A stretch of 64,000 nt of DNA from Prorocentrum cordatum (GCA_963575745.1 CAUYUJ010015837.1:255497-319496); one strand, 5' to 3'; counted from the first letter of the stretch, positions 18,222-28,530 are shown. Made by a program: numbers and translations. Notes: a model not told the origin generated them from the letters alone.

Positions 18222-19889
18222 GCCGGCGACGCCGCAGGCGTCGGGGGACGATCATTACGCATACCACCTCGCCGATCCTGGTCTGGGCCGATCCTGGCCC
18301 CCGGCTTGGTGCGCACGCGCCTCCTCGGCGAGGCCAGGAGGCCGTCGGCACCGATCCTGGGCCCGGGATGGGCTCGGCCAGGCTCGGTCGGGCGGCCAGC
18401 TCCGGCGTCCGCCCGAGGCTGCCTCGGTGCGGGCCTCCAGCAGGGAGCCGAGCCCGGTCCGGAGCACCCCGCTGCCGGCGGCGGTGGGGGCGCGGAGAGC
18501 GGCGCTCGCCGACCTGAGGTCTCGCCTGTTCGCTGCCCGCCCTCCCTCGCACTGCTCGCCGCTCGCGCGGCGGGGCTGCTCGCTCGCGCAGTGGGGTTGC
18601 TGGGGCGCTGCCGCGCCCCACCGCGGCGGGCTTCGCCCGCGCGGCGGGTCGGGCACGCACGGCCCGCCGCCCCGTGCTCTCGCACCGCTCGCGCCAGGCC
18701 GCAAGGGCCGAGCGGCCTCAGCTGAGGCGGGGCGATTCACACATAACCACCGCCTGGAGGATCGATTTTCGCGGACCTCCGAAGGCGGTGCATACGCATA
18801 GGGTGTGGCCCCCGGGGGAGAAGTATGTTCATACCCACCGCCCGCTTGGCCTCCAGGGCGTCGGTTCCCAGGCGGTGGATACGGATAACTCCCCGCCCCG
18901 CAGCATAGGCCTCCCTGGGCGGCCACGCTTCGCGGGCTCCGCGGGTTGCCCGGCCGCGCATACTTGGCCGACGCAGGCGCGGTCGGAGCAGCGCGCCGCG
19001 TCGCCAGCGCGTCGGTGATGCTTGGCCGCGCGCTCAAGGGGGCGGCGCGAGGGGGCGGCCTTCAGAGCAGGGGGGGGGGCCTTCGTGTAATGGCCCAGGG
19101 GCCTCTAAGACGCCTTCCTTGTTCGCCGGGAGGGCTGATGAGAACGCGCTGCCTTCCCAGTAGTTCCCCCGCCTTCTCAGAAGGCCGCCTGCTTCGCCCT
19201 GACCCTCTGGGCGCAACGCCAGGGTGCGGCGCGGTCGGGGGCCAGGTTTTCTCCATCCCGACGTCGCCGATGCATCGGCAATGCGGTTCTGTCGTCCGAC
19301 CCTGCTTGTTTTGCGCCATTTTGGAGGCAGCCAGCGGATGGTGCGTCGAGAGCGGCGCAGACCCGCCTCGGGAATTTGGCTAACGCCTGGCTAGAGTCCC
19401 TGGCATTAGTTAGCTTCGATGCTCAGTCCATGTTAGGCGAAGTCTCCCGCGCGTGGTGCGTGCACAGCCCACACTATTGGGGGTACTTTAGTCCAGATGC
19501 TATCCGTTCTGGTGCGTAATTCATGAGCAGATCATCTTTCGTTTGCAGCGGTCTGCATCTGCGAAGCATGCGCAGATTTGCGGCCATAGCGATGGGTCTT
19601 GCCCCTCAGATCTGTTCAGCGTTTCGTGTTGACGGCCGTGCTGTAGTAAACGATGTGGAATTATTCACAACAGAGCTCACGCTGTGCCGCGGCGCAGGCC
19701 AGAGTGCTTCAAAGCTCGCACGATGGCGCAGAAAACACACTGGGGCGTTTCAGTCTCCTGACGCCTCTCCGCTGCCGGCTCTCCCCCGTCGCCTCCTCGC
19801 CATCTCCTCATCCCTCCCAGCCTGTCTACTCCCATGCCGCCCTGCAGAACATCGCGGGAGTAGTCTGACTTACAGTCGCAGCGGCTCGT
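18222..19889. other. No gene seen; GC-rich 3' flank
   Basis: Very GC-rich with many overlapping frames on both strands and no recognisable domain. The stretch 19075-19210 has GCCTTCTCAGAAGGC-type palindromes and may be a degraded family-A element. Confidence 0.4.
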
Positions 19890-20128
19890 GCCGAGGAGGA
19901 GGAGGAGGAGGAGGAGGAGGAGGAGGAGGAGGAGGAGGAGGAGGAGGCGGAGGCGGAGGAGGCGGAGGCGGCGGAGGCGGCGGAGGCAGAGGAGGCGGAG
20001 GAGGCGGAGGAGGCGGAGGAGGAGGAGGAGGCGGAGGAGGAGGAGGAGAGGAGGTGGAGGAAGATGAGGAGGCGGGAGGAGGAGGAGGAGGGAGGAGGAG
20101 GAGGAGGAGGAGGAGGAGGAGGAGGAGG

Positions 20129-20201
<73 letters not shown>

Positions 20202-20205
20202 GCGA
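19890..20205 (+). repeat. (GGA)n / (GGC)n / (GCA)n compound microsatellite
   Basis: A purine-rich GGA tract grades into GGAGGC, back to GGA, then GGAGCA and GCA. Stop-free frames reading poly-Gly, poly-Glu, poly-Pro or poly-Leu are by-products. Confidence 0.95.
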
Positions 20206-20429
20206 GCCGCCGAGTAGGGAGTAAAGACGGAGGGGTGCAGGACGAAAAGGTGAGACAGCACAATCGCACACATCACGTGGAGAGCATGCCGCGCACACGC
20301 TCAGCAGGGCTCTGCGGCAGTGGAGCACACCACGCCCCGTGCACGAAACCAGTCAGACACCAGCCCACGCACAGCACGGGTGTTAGTGCACATGCAAAAC
20401 GAATTATTTTTTGTTCGTCGGCAACGTGG

Positions 20430-20870
20430 GGAAAGTGGGGTGAGTGGGAATGTGGTGGGACAATGGTGGGGACAGTGGGGAAAGTGAGACACTGGTGGGG
20501 GCACTGGTGGGGACAGCGGAGACAATGGTGGGAACAGTGGGGACAGTGGGACAGTGGTGGGGACTGGGACTGTGGGACGGTGGTGGTGGGGACAGTGGTG
20601 TGGGGACAGTGGGAATATGGTGGGGACAGTGGGACAGTGGTGGGGATAGTGGTGGTGGGGACAGTGGTGAGGGCGATGGCGAGGACGGCGGTGGGACAAT
20701 GGGACAGAGGTACAGTGGGGGCAATGGTGGGGACAGTGGGGACAGGTGGGAACAGTGGGACAGAGCTCAGTGGACAGCGGCGGGGACAGTGGGACAATGG
20801 GACAGAGGTACAGTGGGGACAATGGTGGGGACAGTGGTGCGGACGGTGGTAGGGACCCTGGAGTCGTTTG
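20430..20870 (+). repeat. GGGGACAGTGG-type minisatellite
   Basis: Imperfect units of 10-16 bp built from GGGACAGTGG and TGGTGG. No coding signal other than repeat-derived Gly/Trp/Thr frames. Confidence 0.9.
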
Positions 20871-20879
20871 CCAGCGGTG

Positions 20880-21200
20880 AGCGTGGGGGGTGGGGGGGGG
20901 ATGGATTCGAACCGGTAGTGACCCCCCCGGATTTCTGGAGGGGTGGGTGGGGGGTTCGAACCCGTAGTGACCCCCCCCGGTTTTTTGGAGGGGGGGAAGG
21001 GGTTCAAACCCGTAGTGACCCCTCCTGGTTTCTGGGGGGGGGAGGGGTTCGACCCCCCCCCGGTTTTCTAGAGGGGGAGGGGGTTCGAACCGGAAGTGAC
21101 ACCCCCCGGGGGGGGGGAGGGGTTCGAACCGGTATTGACCCCCCCTGGTTTTTGTTGGGGGGGGGAGGGATTCGAACCTGTAGTGACCCCGCCCCGGTTT
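20880..21200 (+). repeat. ~60-bp repeats carrying GGTTCGAACC
   Basis: About six units, each with GGTTCGAACC(C/G)GTAGTGACC followed by a C-run, GGTTTTTTGGAGG and a G-run. GGTTCGAAC resembles the B box of RNA polymerase III promoters, but no A box or tRNA fold accompanies it. Confidence 0.8.
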
Positions 21201-21671
21201 TCCGGAGGTGGGAGGGGGACGTAGGGGGGAGCGGTTTGCCAGGGGGAAGGGGGGGGGTCCAGCAGGAGGGGGGGGATTTTCGGAGGGTGGGGGACTCCCG
21301 GGTTCGGAGGAAGAGGGGAGGGAATTTTCCACAGGAAAGCGGCGGTGGATCACGCTCTCTCAAATCACGGGAGCCTTATAAACCCGCTTTTCATTCCGTC
21401 TGTGGCGTCGATTCGCGTCGGCTAGCTTCTGGGAGAGTCGATGAGATAGCGCCGGTTAGCGTCGATTTGCGTCGATTTAGCGTCGATTAGTGTCGATTTA
21501 GCGTCGGTCAGCGTCGATTCGCAAGAGCCGACAAGATGGTATGGGAGGCTCCAATCAGTTGCCACCGAACTCCTCTCGCCGATCAACGAGCCGATCAACG
21601 ATTCGGGCAACCCGATGGGCGGCGGGGGTAGGGTTCGGAATTCCTGGAACACGTGGCGAAATTCGAACCTC

Positions 21672-21717
21672 ACCCCTGCCTCCCATCGATTCAGGAGAAC
21701 CGATGGGAGGCAGGGGT
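21672..21717 (+). repeat. Perfect 17-bp inverted repeat (hairpin)
   Basis: The arms 21672-21688 (ACCCCTGCCTCCCATCG) and 21701-21717 are perfect reverse complements separated by a 12-nt loop. No T-run follows, so there is no reason to call it a terminator. Confidence 0.85.
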
Positions 21718-21739
21718 AGAGTTCTGATGTCGTCACCTA

Positions 21740-22340
21740 GCCACGGGGGCGGGACTCGAACCTCACCCGAGGTTTCACCCGCCGCAAGAAAAGAGGGGCT
21801 CCGCCAGCTTCTCCACGGGCGAGGGACGCCCGAGGCCCCTGCTCGGAGCCGCAGGCCGAGGGCGCCTCCCTGGAGCCCCCCGCCAGAGCCGAAGCGGCCG
21901 CTCGCACGAGCGAAAGGATCGTGGCGTCAGCATCGGCGGGGCCGACGCCCGCCCCGCCGCGCTGGCAATCGGGCACGCGCGCGGTGTGGGCAGCAAGGTG
22001 GTGCAGGGGGGGGGGGGGAGGCGCCAGCCACAGCTGCCAGTGGGGAGCCGCCTCCGAGAACGTGCAGCGGAGGCCCATGCCAAGAATCACCCTGCTTGCC
22101 TCCAGGTTGCCATGGGTTTCTTGGGTTTCGATGGTTTTGCCATGGAGAGCGCGACGCTCCCACACCAAAAATCGACGGACGCCCTGGGGTCTCAGGGTTG
22201 GGTTTTTTGTGTGAGGTTTCTTGTGGTCGGGCCCCCACTGTACAGGATGGTGGAGACGCCAGCCACAACTGCCAGTGGGGGCGGGACTCGAACCTCATCC
22301 GAGGATGCACCGCCGCAGAAGAGGCTCCGCCAGCGCTTCC
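21740..22340 (+). repeat. Pair of ~60-70-bp repeats with GGGACTCGAACCTCA
   Basis: Copies at about 21748-21815 and 22274-22340 share GGGCGGGACTCGAACCTCA, CCGAGG, CACCGCCGCA-like sequence, AGAGG and CTCCGCCAGC. A second shared block, CCAGCCACA(G/A)CTGCCAGTGGG, is at 22024 and 22258. On the minus strand GGTTCGAGTCC fits the tRNA B-box consensus, so a tRNA-derived SINE origin is possible. No gene is supported between the copies. Confidence 0.5.
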
Positions 22341-22983
22341 AGAGGCCTGGCCAGGATCCTGGGGCCAGGCTCGGGCGGGCTCGGAGGGGGAGGAGTGTGC
22401 TCGGACAGTTCCTAAACATCCAGCCCTCCCCGGTGCACATGTCCACAAGTCGTCGGGGGACAGACGGGGCCTGGGAGGGCCCTATGGGCCTCTCAACCCA
22501 GACTGGCGGAGCCTGAGGGGTCTCACTGCGCCTGCCTGCGCGCTCTGCCTTTGGCGGACCGCGCGCAACGCCGACACAGAGCACATTGTCACCCGCGAAG
22601 GGCCATCACAGGCTCACGTCCCTGCCTGGCGGGGGGTGCATGCGGGAGCGGCGGGCGCGAGGCCGCACGTCGGCCTCCCCGGCGCTGGCGCTGGCGGTGC
22701 CGCGCCTGCCGCGCCACCGGTGGGGCACGATTTGGACGCGACTCCACGAGCTCTGGAGTGCTTCAGCCACGCGCTTGTTACGCAGCCGCGCTTCCGCGCC
22801 TTGCACATCTTCGGCACGCCCGCGCAAGACTTCACGTTCTGAGTGGATCCCGCCTCTGTCCGCCTTTCCCTACGTCCCTCTCCGCTTTCTGTGCCCCAGT
22901 TCGTTCTGCCCCGCCCGTAGCCCGACCGGCGCCTGCACCGGCTTCGACCCGCTTGCGCCCGCTGACCCAAAAAAGTTCCAAGC

Positions 22984-23136
22984 CACGCGCAGAGGGGGTC
23001 GGGGGAAGGGGGAGGTTTTTTGGAAGCACCCCCGCTTCTGAGGGGCGGGCCTTACGTACAGATGTAGGGCCGGCGCCTTCTAAGAAGCAGCCTCCTTCTC
23101 AGAAGCCCCCTTTCCCTCCACCTCTTTGTGCGCGCC
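22984..23136. mobile_element. Degraded inverted-repeat element, possibly family A
   Basis: The left end ACGCGCAGAGGGGGTCGGGG and right end CCTCTTTGTGCGCGCC are imperfect inverted copies around GGCGCCTTCTAAGAAGC and CTTCTCAGAAGCC palindromes. Architecture and motifs resemble A1-A3, with considerable divergence. Confidence 0.4.
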
Positions 23137-23626
23137 GACACAGTGAGTGTTGTCGATCCAGGCGGCGGCCTGACGCAGGCGCTCGAGGTGGCGACCATGT
23201 TGTGCCCGAGCTGCCTGCGGACTGTCGTGCTTGGCCAGATCTCGCTCGGCAGCAGCGTCAGCGTCATTATTTCCTTTATCACAATGGTGGCGTGGGTTGT
23301 CCTCTTGTGTCTTGTGGCTCTTGGCATAAGTGATGGACAACAGTTCCCTCAAGCCTCTTTGTTCCTCCAGCACATGCTAGAGCGCCTTCCGTAGATCCAG
23401 GTTCGGCCGTCGCGAGTGTAGACGCCACTGTTTTCCACTTTGCCATGGTCACCATGCTGTCCGTGTGAATGTGGAAGGGGAGAATGCTTTTTTCCAAAGT
23501 CATGACGATGCCGTTCCTCGAAGCCATGACGACCGCATGCATGTCGGCATGCGGTGCCGGGAACGACTGCGACAGGTGCCGGAGTTCGCCAGAGAATTGC
23601 GTTTGCACCACGCCCGAGGCTCGCAC
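23080..23626 (-). pseudogene. Retroelement RNase H remnant (non-LTR or similar)
   Basis: Reading the minus strand, frame 23626-23279 gives ADMHAVVMASRNGIVMTLE and PFHIHTDSMVTMAK, the alpha-helix plus T-D-S strand of an RNase H. A frameshift then leads into frame 23373-23080: ITYAKSHKTQED followed by CDKGNNDADAAAERDLAKH. That matches the KxH...GN..AD..A end of RNase H domains in dinoflagellate retroelements. The first catalytic strand and any reverse transcriptase are not visible. A copy this short and frameshifted cannot be active. Confidence 0.5.
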
Positions 23627-23639
23627 CAGAATGCGTCAT

Positions 23640-24479
23640 CCACGCGATGACAGCGATCCTGGGCCGTGGGTCAGTGTTGGGCGTTGGCGAAGAGGGTGTA
23701 CAGGCCTTTCGCAGAGATTGGGTCGGAAATCAGGGGGATGAGAATGCAAGGGCCCCAGCCTGGAAGTCACTTTCGGTGTCGGCTCGCGTTGCGGGTGACG
23801 GCGGTGCGACGTTGCGCGGGGGCGATGGTGCGTCGGCCGCAACTACGACAGAGTCCGGGAAACGTGATCTGCATCCTCGCGCGGGCGCGCGGGGCCGTGG
23901 GTTGTCCCGTGGGAGTCCCGTGGCTGTCCCGCGGTTCGTCCCTTGACTGTCCTTTGGGCTGTCTTGCGGTTGTCCCGACACTTGTTTCGTGGTGCGCCGA
24001 CGGACGACGGACGGACCGACGACGACGGGGATGGCGGGAGGCTGGCCGCCCCCGAGGCGCAGCGGTCGGCCCCTGGGCGTGCCCCCGGCGCAGCGGGCAG
24101 GCCAGGCGCACGGGGCGGCGCCGCCGCCGCGGCGGAGGCCGCGCGGCCGAGCAAGGCCCGGCGCACGGCATCGCCCGCCCGCGGCGCAGCGCCCAGGGCC
24201 GGCGCCCCGCCGTCCGAGTGTGCTGCCGGGGCCAGCGGCGGCGCCGCAGCCGTTGCCGCGTCGGAGAGGTCCGCGCCGCCGCCGCCGCCGTGGGTGTCCT
24301 CTGCTGTCGTTTCGCTGCGAAGGAAACGCGACGGAGGCCTTCTGACGGTTTTCGGTTGCCGGGGGCCCAAAAAACGATTCAGATGAAAAGCTGGACCCGA
24401 GGAAGGAGCCGAGACCTTTGCGGAATCACGTTGTGATCGGAAGCCTTTCGACCGACGCCGCCGCAGCCGCCACCGCTGC
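23640..24479. other. No gene seen
   Basis: GC-rich sequence with overlapping Ala/Arg/Pro-rich frames. The stretch 23895-23985 has imperfect GTCCCGTGG/TTGTCC units similar in sequence to those at 39830-40700. Confidence 0.4.
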
Positions 24480-24508
24480 CGTCGCCGTTTTTGTTTTCGT
24501 TTTCGTTT

Positions 24509-24542
<34 letters not shown>

Positions 24543-24561
24543 AGTCGAGGTGGTTGTCGTT

Positions 24562-24592
<31 letters not shown>

Positions 24593-24900
24593 GCGCTGTC
24601 GCCGTCGTCTTCGTCAGCGCTGTCGCCGCCGCTGTCGCCGCCTTCGCCGCCGCCGCCGCCGCCACCGTCGCCGCCGCCGCCACCGTCGCCGTCGTCGTCG
24701 TCGTTGTCGCCGTTGTCGTCGTCGTCGTCGTCGTCGTGGTGGTGGTGGTGGTGGTTGTCGTCGTCGTCGTGGTGGTTGTCGTGGTGGTGGTGGTCGTCGT
24801 CGTCGTCTTCCTCAGCGCTGCCGCGGCCGTCGTCGTCGTCGTCGTCGTCGTCGTCATCGTCGTGGTGGTGGTGGTCGTCGTCGCCGTCAGTGTTGCCGAC
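24480..24900 (+). repeat. (GTC)n / (GCC)n trinucleotide array
   Basis: About 420 bp of GTC, GCC and GTG units. The resulting frames (poly-Val, poly-Asp, poly-Thr, poly-Ser) are artefacts of the repeat. Confidence 0.95.
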
Positions 24901-25229
24901 GCGGCGGAGCGGGCCGCGCTGGCGCTGTGCGCTGGCCCTCGGCACGGGGGCTGCGAGGGCGCGCTGGCCGTCTTGAGGCAGCTGGAGGCACGCGGCCGGG
25001 CGGCCTCAAAGAGGAGGGACATCGGAGTTGTCGAGCCACCGAGCCACGGGGGTCTCGGCAAGGCGCCACAGGTCATGGGGAGCCACGGGGCCACGGCAGG
25101 GGGCCACAGTCAAATCAACTCTGGTCGAGGAGCCCATGGAGGCCCCTCGTTCCGCCAGCAGATCTGGAGTGCCTGAGACTCTGCGAAGCAGAGCGCGCAT
25201 GCAAGGGAGAGCTGGCGGATAGGGCATCA

Positions 25230-25281
25230 TCCATAGCCATTCTGGCTCAAACCATTTTGGCTCAAGCAATTTAGGCTCAAA
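25230..25281 (+). other. Three stacked relict DinoSL spliced leaders
   Basis: One full-length 22-nt copy (25230-25251, 19 of 22 matching the DinoSL consensus) is followed without a gap by two 15-nt copies lacking the first seven bases. The copy at 25252-25266 is a perfect CCATTTTGGCTCAAG; the one at 25267-25281 matches 12 of 15. The 15-nt length is what arises when a new leader is trans-spliced to the internal TAG of an older one. The site therefore records a reverse-transcribed mRNA that was re-expressed and retroposed at least twice more. Confidence 0.92.
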
Positions 25282-25356
25282 GCCGCGGCATTTGTCGGAG
25301 CAACTTCTGCTCGCTGCCACCGTACCGCGTCTCCATACCCAGGCCTCCCGAGGAGC

Positions 25357-25881
25357 ATGGCGGCGCGCCTCGCGGTGGGCCTCCTGCGGCGAGATGGACC
25401 CACGTGTTTTCACGCTTGTTCCGCTCAGGCGCGAAAAGGACCCACGTGTTTTCACGCTTGTACCGCTCAGGGGCGAAAGGGACCCACGTGTTTTCATGTT
25501 TGTTCCGCTCTGGGACGAAAGGGGCCTGTGCGTGTTTTCACCTGTGTCCCGCTCTGGCGCGAACGGGACTCGCGTGCTTCCACGCTTGTTCCGCTCTGGG
25601 GCGCAAGAGACATACGTGTATTCACGCTTGTTCCGCTCTGGGGCGAAAGAGACACGCGTCTATTCACGCTTGCTCCGCTCTGGCGCGAAAGGGGCCATGT
25701 GTTTTTCACCCTTGTTCCGCTGGGGCGCGAGGGGCCCGCGTGTTTTCACGCTTGTTCCGCACTGTGGCGCAAGGGACCCACCTGCTTCCACGCTTGCTCC
25801 GCTCTGGGTCGACAGGGACCCACGTGTTTTCGCGATTGTTCCAGGTCGCCCAGGCGGATCTCCAACGTGAGGATGTGTTGA
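25357..25881 (+). CDS. Hypothetical 174-aa repeat protein in the SL-tagged retrocopy
   Basis: This is the first ATG after the stacked spliced leaders, 75 nt downstream. After MAARLAVGLLRRD the protein is a run of 14-residue repeats, first of the form GPTCFHACSALGRK. An indel shifts the middle to VFTLVPLWGERD-type repeats, and then it returns to CFHAC. The repeat period of 42 bp keeps all three plus-strand frames open, so openness alone is no evidence of coding. The case for a gene is only its place behind the spliced leaders, which shows that some ancestor was an mRNA. No homologue or function is recognised. Confidence 0.3.
   Translation: MAARLAVGLLRRDGPTCFHACSAQARKGPTCFHACTAQGRKGPTCFHVCSALGRKGPVRVFTCVPLWRERDSRASTLVPLWGARDIRVFTLVPLWGERDTRLFTLAPLWRERGHVFFTLVPLGREGPACFHACSALWRKGPTCFHACSALGRQGPTCFRDCSRSPRRISNVRMC
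25395..25850 (+). repeat. 42-bp minisatellite, about eleven copies
   Basis: Units hold GACCCACGTGTTTTCACGC and TTGTTCCGCTCTGGGGCG. The landmark CACGTG is at 25401 and 25443, and so on. It lies wholly within the presumed retrocopy. Confidence 0.9.
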
Positions 25882-26126
25882 GGATGGCGACGTGCAGGAT
25901 TTGTTGAGAATGTCTCGAGTGAGCCTCGCCTGCAGCGGAAGCCTCCCTTTGCAGGATGTATTGATGAGGAGGTGTCGTGCGGGGGCCTTGTCGTCGTCGA
26001 CTTGATGCGCTTCGTTCGGTTCGGATTCTCCCCCCGATCGGTTCGTTCCACTTCGGAACTGAAACAGATCTTGAGTTCGAGCTAGTTGAGCGCCCCGCAT
26101 GTTGCGACTGCAGCGAGCTTTCGGCG

Positions 26127-26215
26127 AACCGTGCGCGTAGGCAGTTGGAACTTAGGATCCCGATCACTTCGGACAGGATCGGGGTGCTTACCAGTTGAAC
26201 CATACCTCTATCCCT
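26127..26215 (-). ncRNA. tRNA-like (Gln-like) sequence, degenerate
   Basis: Read on the minus strand from about 26212, GGTATGGTTCAACTGGTAAG resembles the 5' part and A box of tRNA-Gln-type genes. CCCGATC...GATCGGG could form an anticodon-like stem, but with an 11-nt loop. AAGTTCCAACTGCCT stands where the T arm and acceptor end should be. A normal 7-nt anticodon loop and a paired T stem are not present, so a functional tRNA is unlikely. A tRNA-derived SINE or chance similarity are the alternatives. Confidence 0.25.
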
Positions 26216-26400
26216 GTGTTCGGCATCGGCTCACCTCGATACCGATCTCAAGGATTCCCTCCGTTTTTAAGCGCACATCCCTAGTATTGTCCTCGCTTTT
26301 TGCTCGCCCAACTTCGGGATACATATCAGTTCGAGGTTGGTTGCGTGCCGAGGACGGTTTGATCCGAAACGCAGCAGACAACAGTGGGGGGGGGGGGGGG

Positions 26401-26500
26401 NNNNNNNNNNNNNNNNNNNNNNNNNNNNNNNNNNNNNNNNNNNNNNNNNNNNNNNNNNNNNNNNNNNNNNNNNNNNNNNNNNNNNNNNNNNNNNNNNNNN
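26401..26500. other. Assembly gap (100 N)
   Basis: Exactly 100 undetermined bases, preceded by a G-run, which suggests a scaffold join or a sequencing stop in G-rich DNA. Confidence 1.
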
Positions 26501-28344
26501 GCGCCGACCCAGGAGGGGTCCGCGCGGACCCCCGTTTGGTAGGTGGACTGTTCGGGACTACCTCCCCCCTGCTGCTGCTGGCCCGCCTCAGTCCCTTCTC
26601 TCCTTCGGTGTGGAGGAGGGGGAGGAGGAGGGGGAGGAGGAGGAGGAGGAGGAGGAGGAGGAGGAGGAGGAGGAGGAGGAGGAGGAGGAGCAGGAGGAGG
26701 CAGGCCTGGATCACCCGCAGGGGTGCGAGGAGGTGGCCAGCGGCGCCGTGCGCCCCGCCGTCGCCACTGCCGGGCGCGCCTCGGGCAGCTGGCAAAAGGA
26801 GGGGTCTTCGGTGCCGCTGCGGGCGCCAGGGCCTTCGCCGCCGCGGCGGGAGCCGCCTCCGAGTCCTGGCCAGAGCGCGCCACGGGAGGGCGCGCCACTC
26901 AAGGGCAGTGCTGCGGGGGGACAGGCCCAGGCCCTGAGCAACTGCGTTCGAGTGCGGTGGTCGGCTTTTTTTTCGGGGGGGGTGTTCGAAGCGCGCTGTT
27001 TTTCCGAAGGGACTTCTGGCTTGCATTCGGGGTGCGTTGGCGGTATGCTCCTGGAGTCAAGGGCATCAAAAACGCCCCTACCCTGGTTTACGAGGCGCTG
27101 TGCGCTGAAACATCCGTGGGCTGACGCGGGAAACCCTGCGTGATGTGCCGCGTCCTGGCGGCTCTAGGCTTTGGGGGTTCCCAGAAGGTTATTACCGACC
27201 ATGCACTTGCAACCCGGGGTATGGCCGTTTTTTCATCCCTCAATGGAGGCCGCCCAGAGCCCTCACAGCGAGGGGGGGATGCCTCGGCCCCCACTCGCCC
27301 GTGGATCGCCGAGGTGGGTCCGCCGGCCCACGCCGCCCAGGAGCGCGCGGCCTCGCCGTCGGGGGCCCGTCGCCGATCCAGCGGCGACGCATCGCCGATC
27401 CCAGGTCGACGCTTTCCGCCCCGATCCGCTCTCCTGGCAGAATTCGGGCTACCGGAGGGAAAAACACACAGACACGATTCATCGTCGATGCCTCAGAAAA
27501 CATGGGAAAATATGGGAATTGGGGGGGAAGACAAAAACCCTGAACATATGGAAAATATGGGGAGTCCTGTTATTTGTGTGTCCCAGGGCCTCTTCACACA
27601 GCTCGGGCCTCCAGCGGCCGTTCTGGACGATCCGGGCAGCCCCGGAACGCCTTTCGGCGAGGCGCGGCCGACGAGAGGCATCCCGAGGCGGGAAAGCCGC
27701 CAGGAGCCAACGAAGACATCCGAGGACCTCAGCCCTCGAGCCTCGAGACGTCGTCCCGGGCGGTCCCCCCGAACGTTGCCCCTCGTCCTGGTCTCCTCGG
27801 CCCTCGTCCGGGCTGTCGAACGGCGGCTGAGGGTGAAGAGCCAGTCCCGGGGAAGAGGCCCAGACCTCTGAGGAGCCACGTGGTGAAGAACAACGCGACG
27901 GAGGATGTCTGGGGAGGCCGAGTCGCCCAGTAGCCTGACGATTTCCCCTTCTAAAAGGGAATACATTCCACCGCTTCACAGAGTCCGGACTAAACCGCTG
28001 ACCCTGCGTATTGCAATTTGCATGTGATTTTGCTTGCTCGTTCGTTTACCGTAGGAATTCACACCATTCCAGCCCAGCCGGAAGCGTTCCCCCCGCCATC
28101 CCTGTCAAATAATATCATGCGCGCGCTTTTTCCGTCGCGGAGCGGCAGAGGCGATCCGCTCACGCGTCGAGAAGTCCGGGCTGCGGAGTTGCGAATTGTC
28201 GCATGCAAGAGCGGGGAGGGGGACAAGCTAGGTGCGCTCGCGTCATATCTGACGTCCTACCCCTGCCTCCCATCCCTTACCATGGCGCAGATATTTCTAT
28301 TCGCACCGTCGGATGTCGAGCAGGGCAATGATCTCGAGAGGGTA
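26501..28344. other. No gene seen; (GGA)n at about 26620-26695
   Basis: Apart from the GGA microsatellite, frames of up to about 240 codons overlap on both strands without recognised domains. Confidence 0.45.
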
Positions 28345-28530
28345 CGCGATGCATAGTAGAGCATGGCATGACATGGCGTAGAAGAGCACGACAGAGCGTC
28401 GCATGCCATAGCATGGCGTGGCGTTGCGCAGTGAACCATGTCATCCCAAAGCATTGCAACGCAAAGCATGGCATCGCACAGCGGCGCAGAACACAGCACC
28501 GCACAGCATGTCATGGCATGGCGCCAGGTT
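28345..28530 (+). repeat. Imperfect (GCATG/GCATA)n pentamer tract
   Basis: ATGGCATGACATGGCGTAG and GCATGCCATAGCATGG show a decayed five-base repeat, comparable in type to 8275-8470. Confidence 0.75.

Noticed and set aside
21541-22842. A 433-codon plus-strand frame as a host gene
   Set aside because: It spans dispersed repeats (21748, 22274) and a G-run, has no recognisable domain, and other frames overlap it fully.
26210-27143. Frames running through the N gap
   Set aside because: They cross undetermined bases and a GGA microsatellite.
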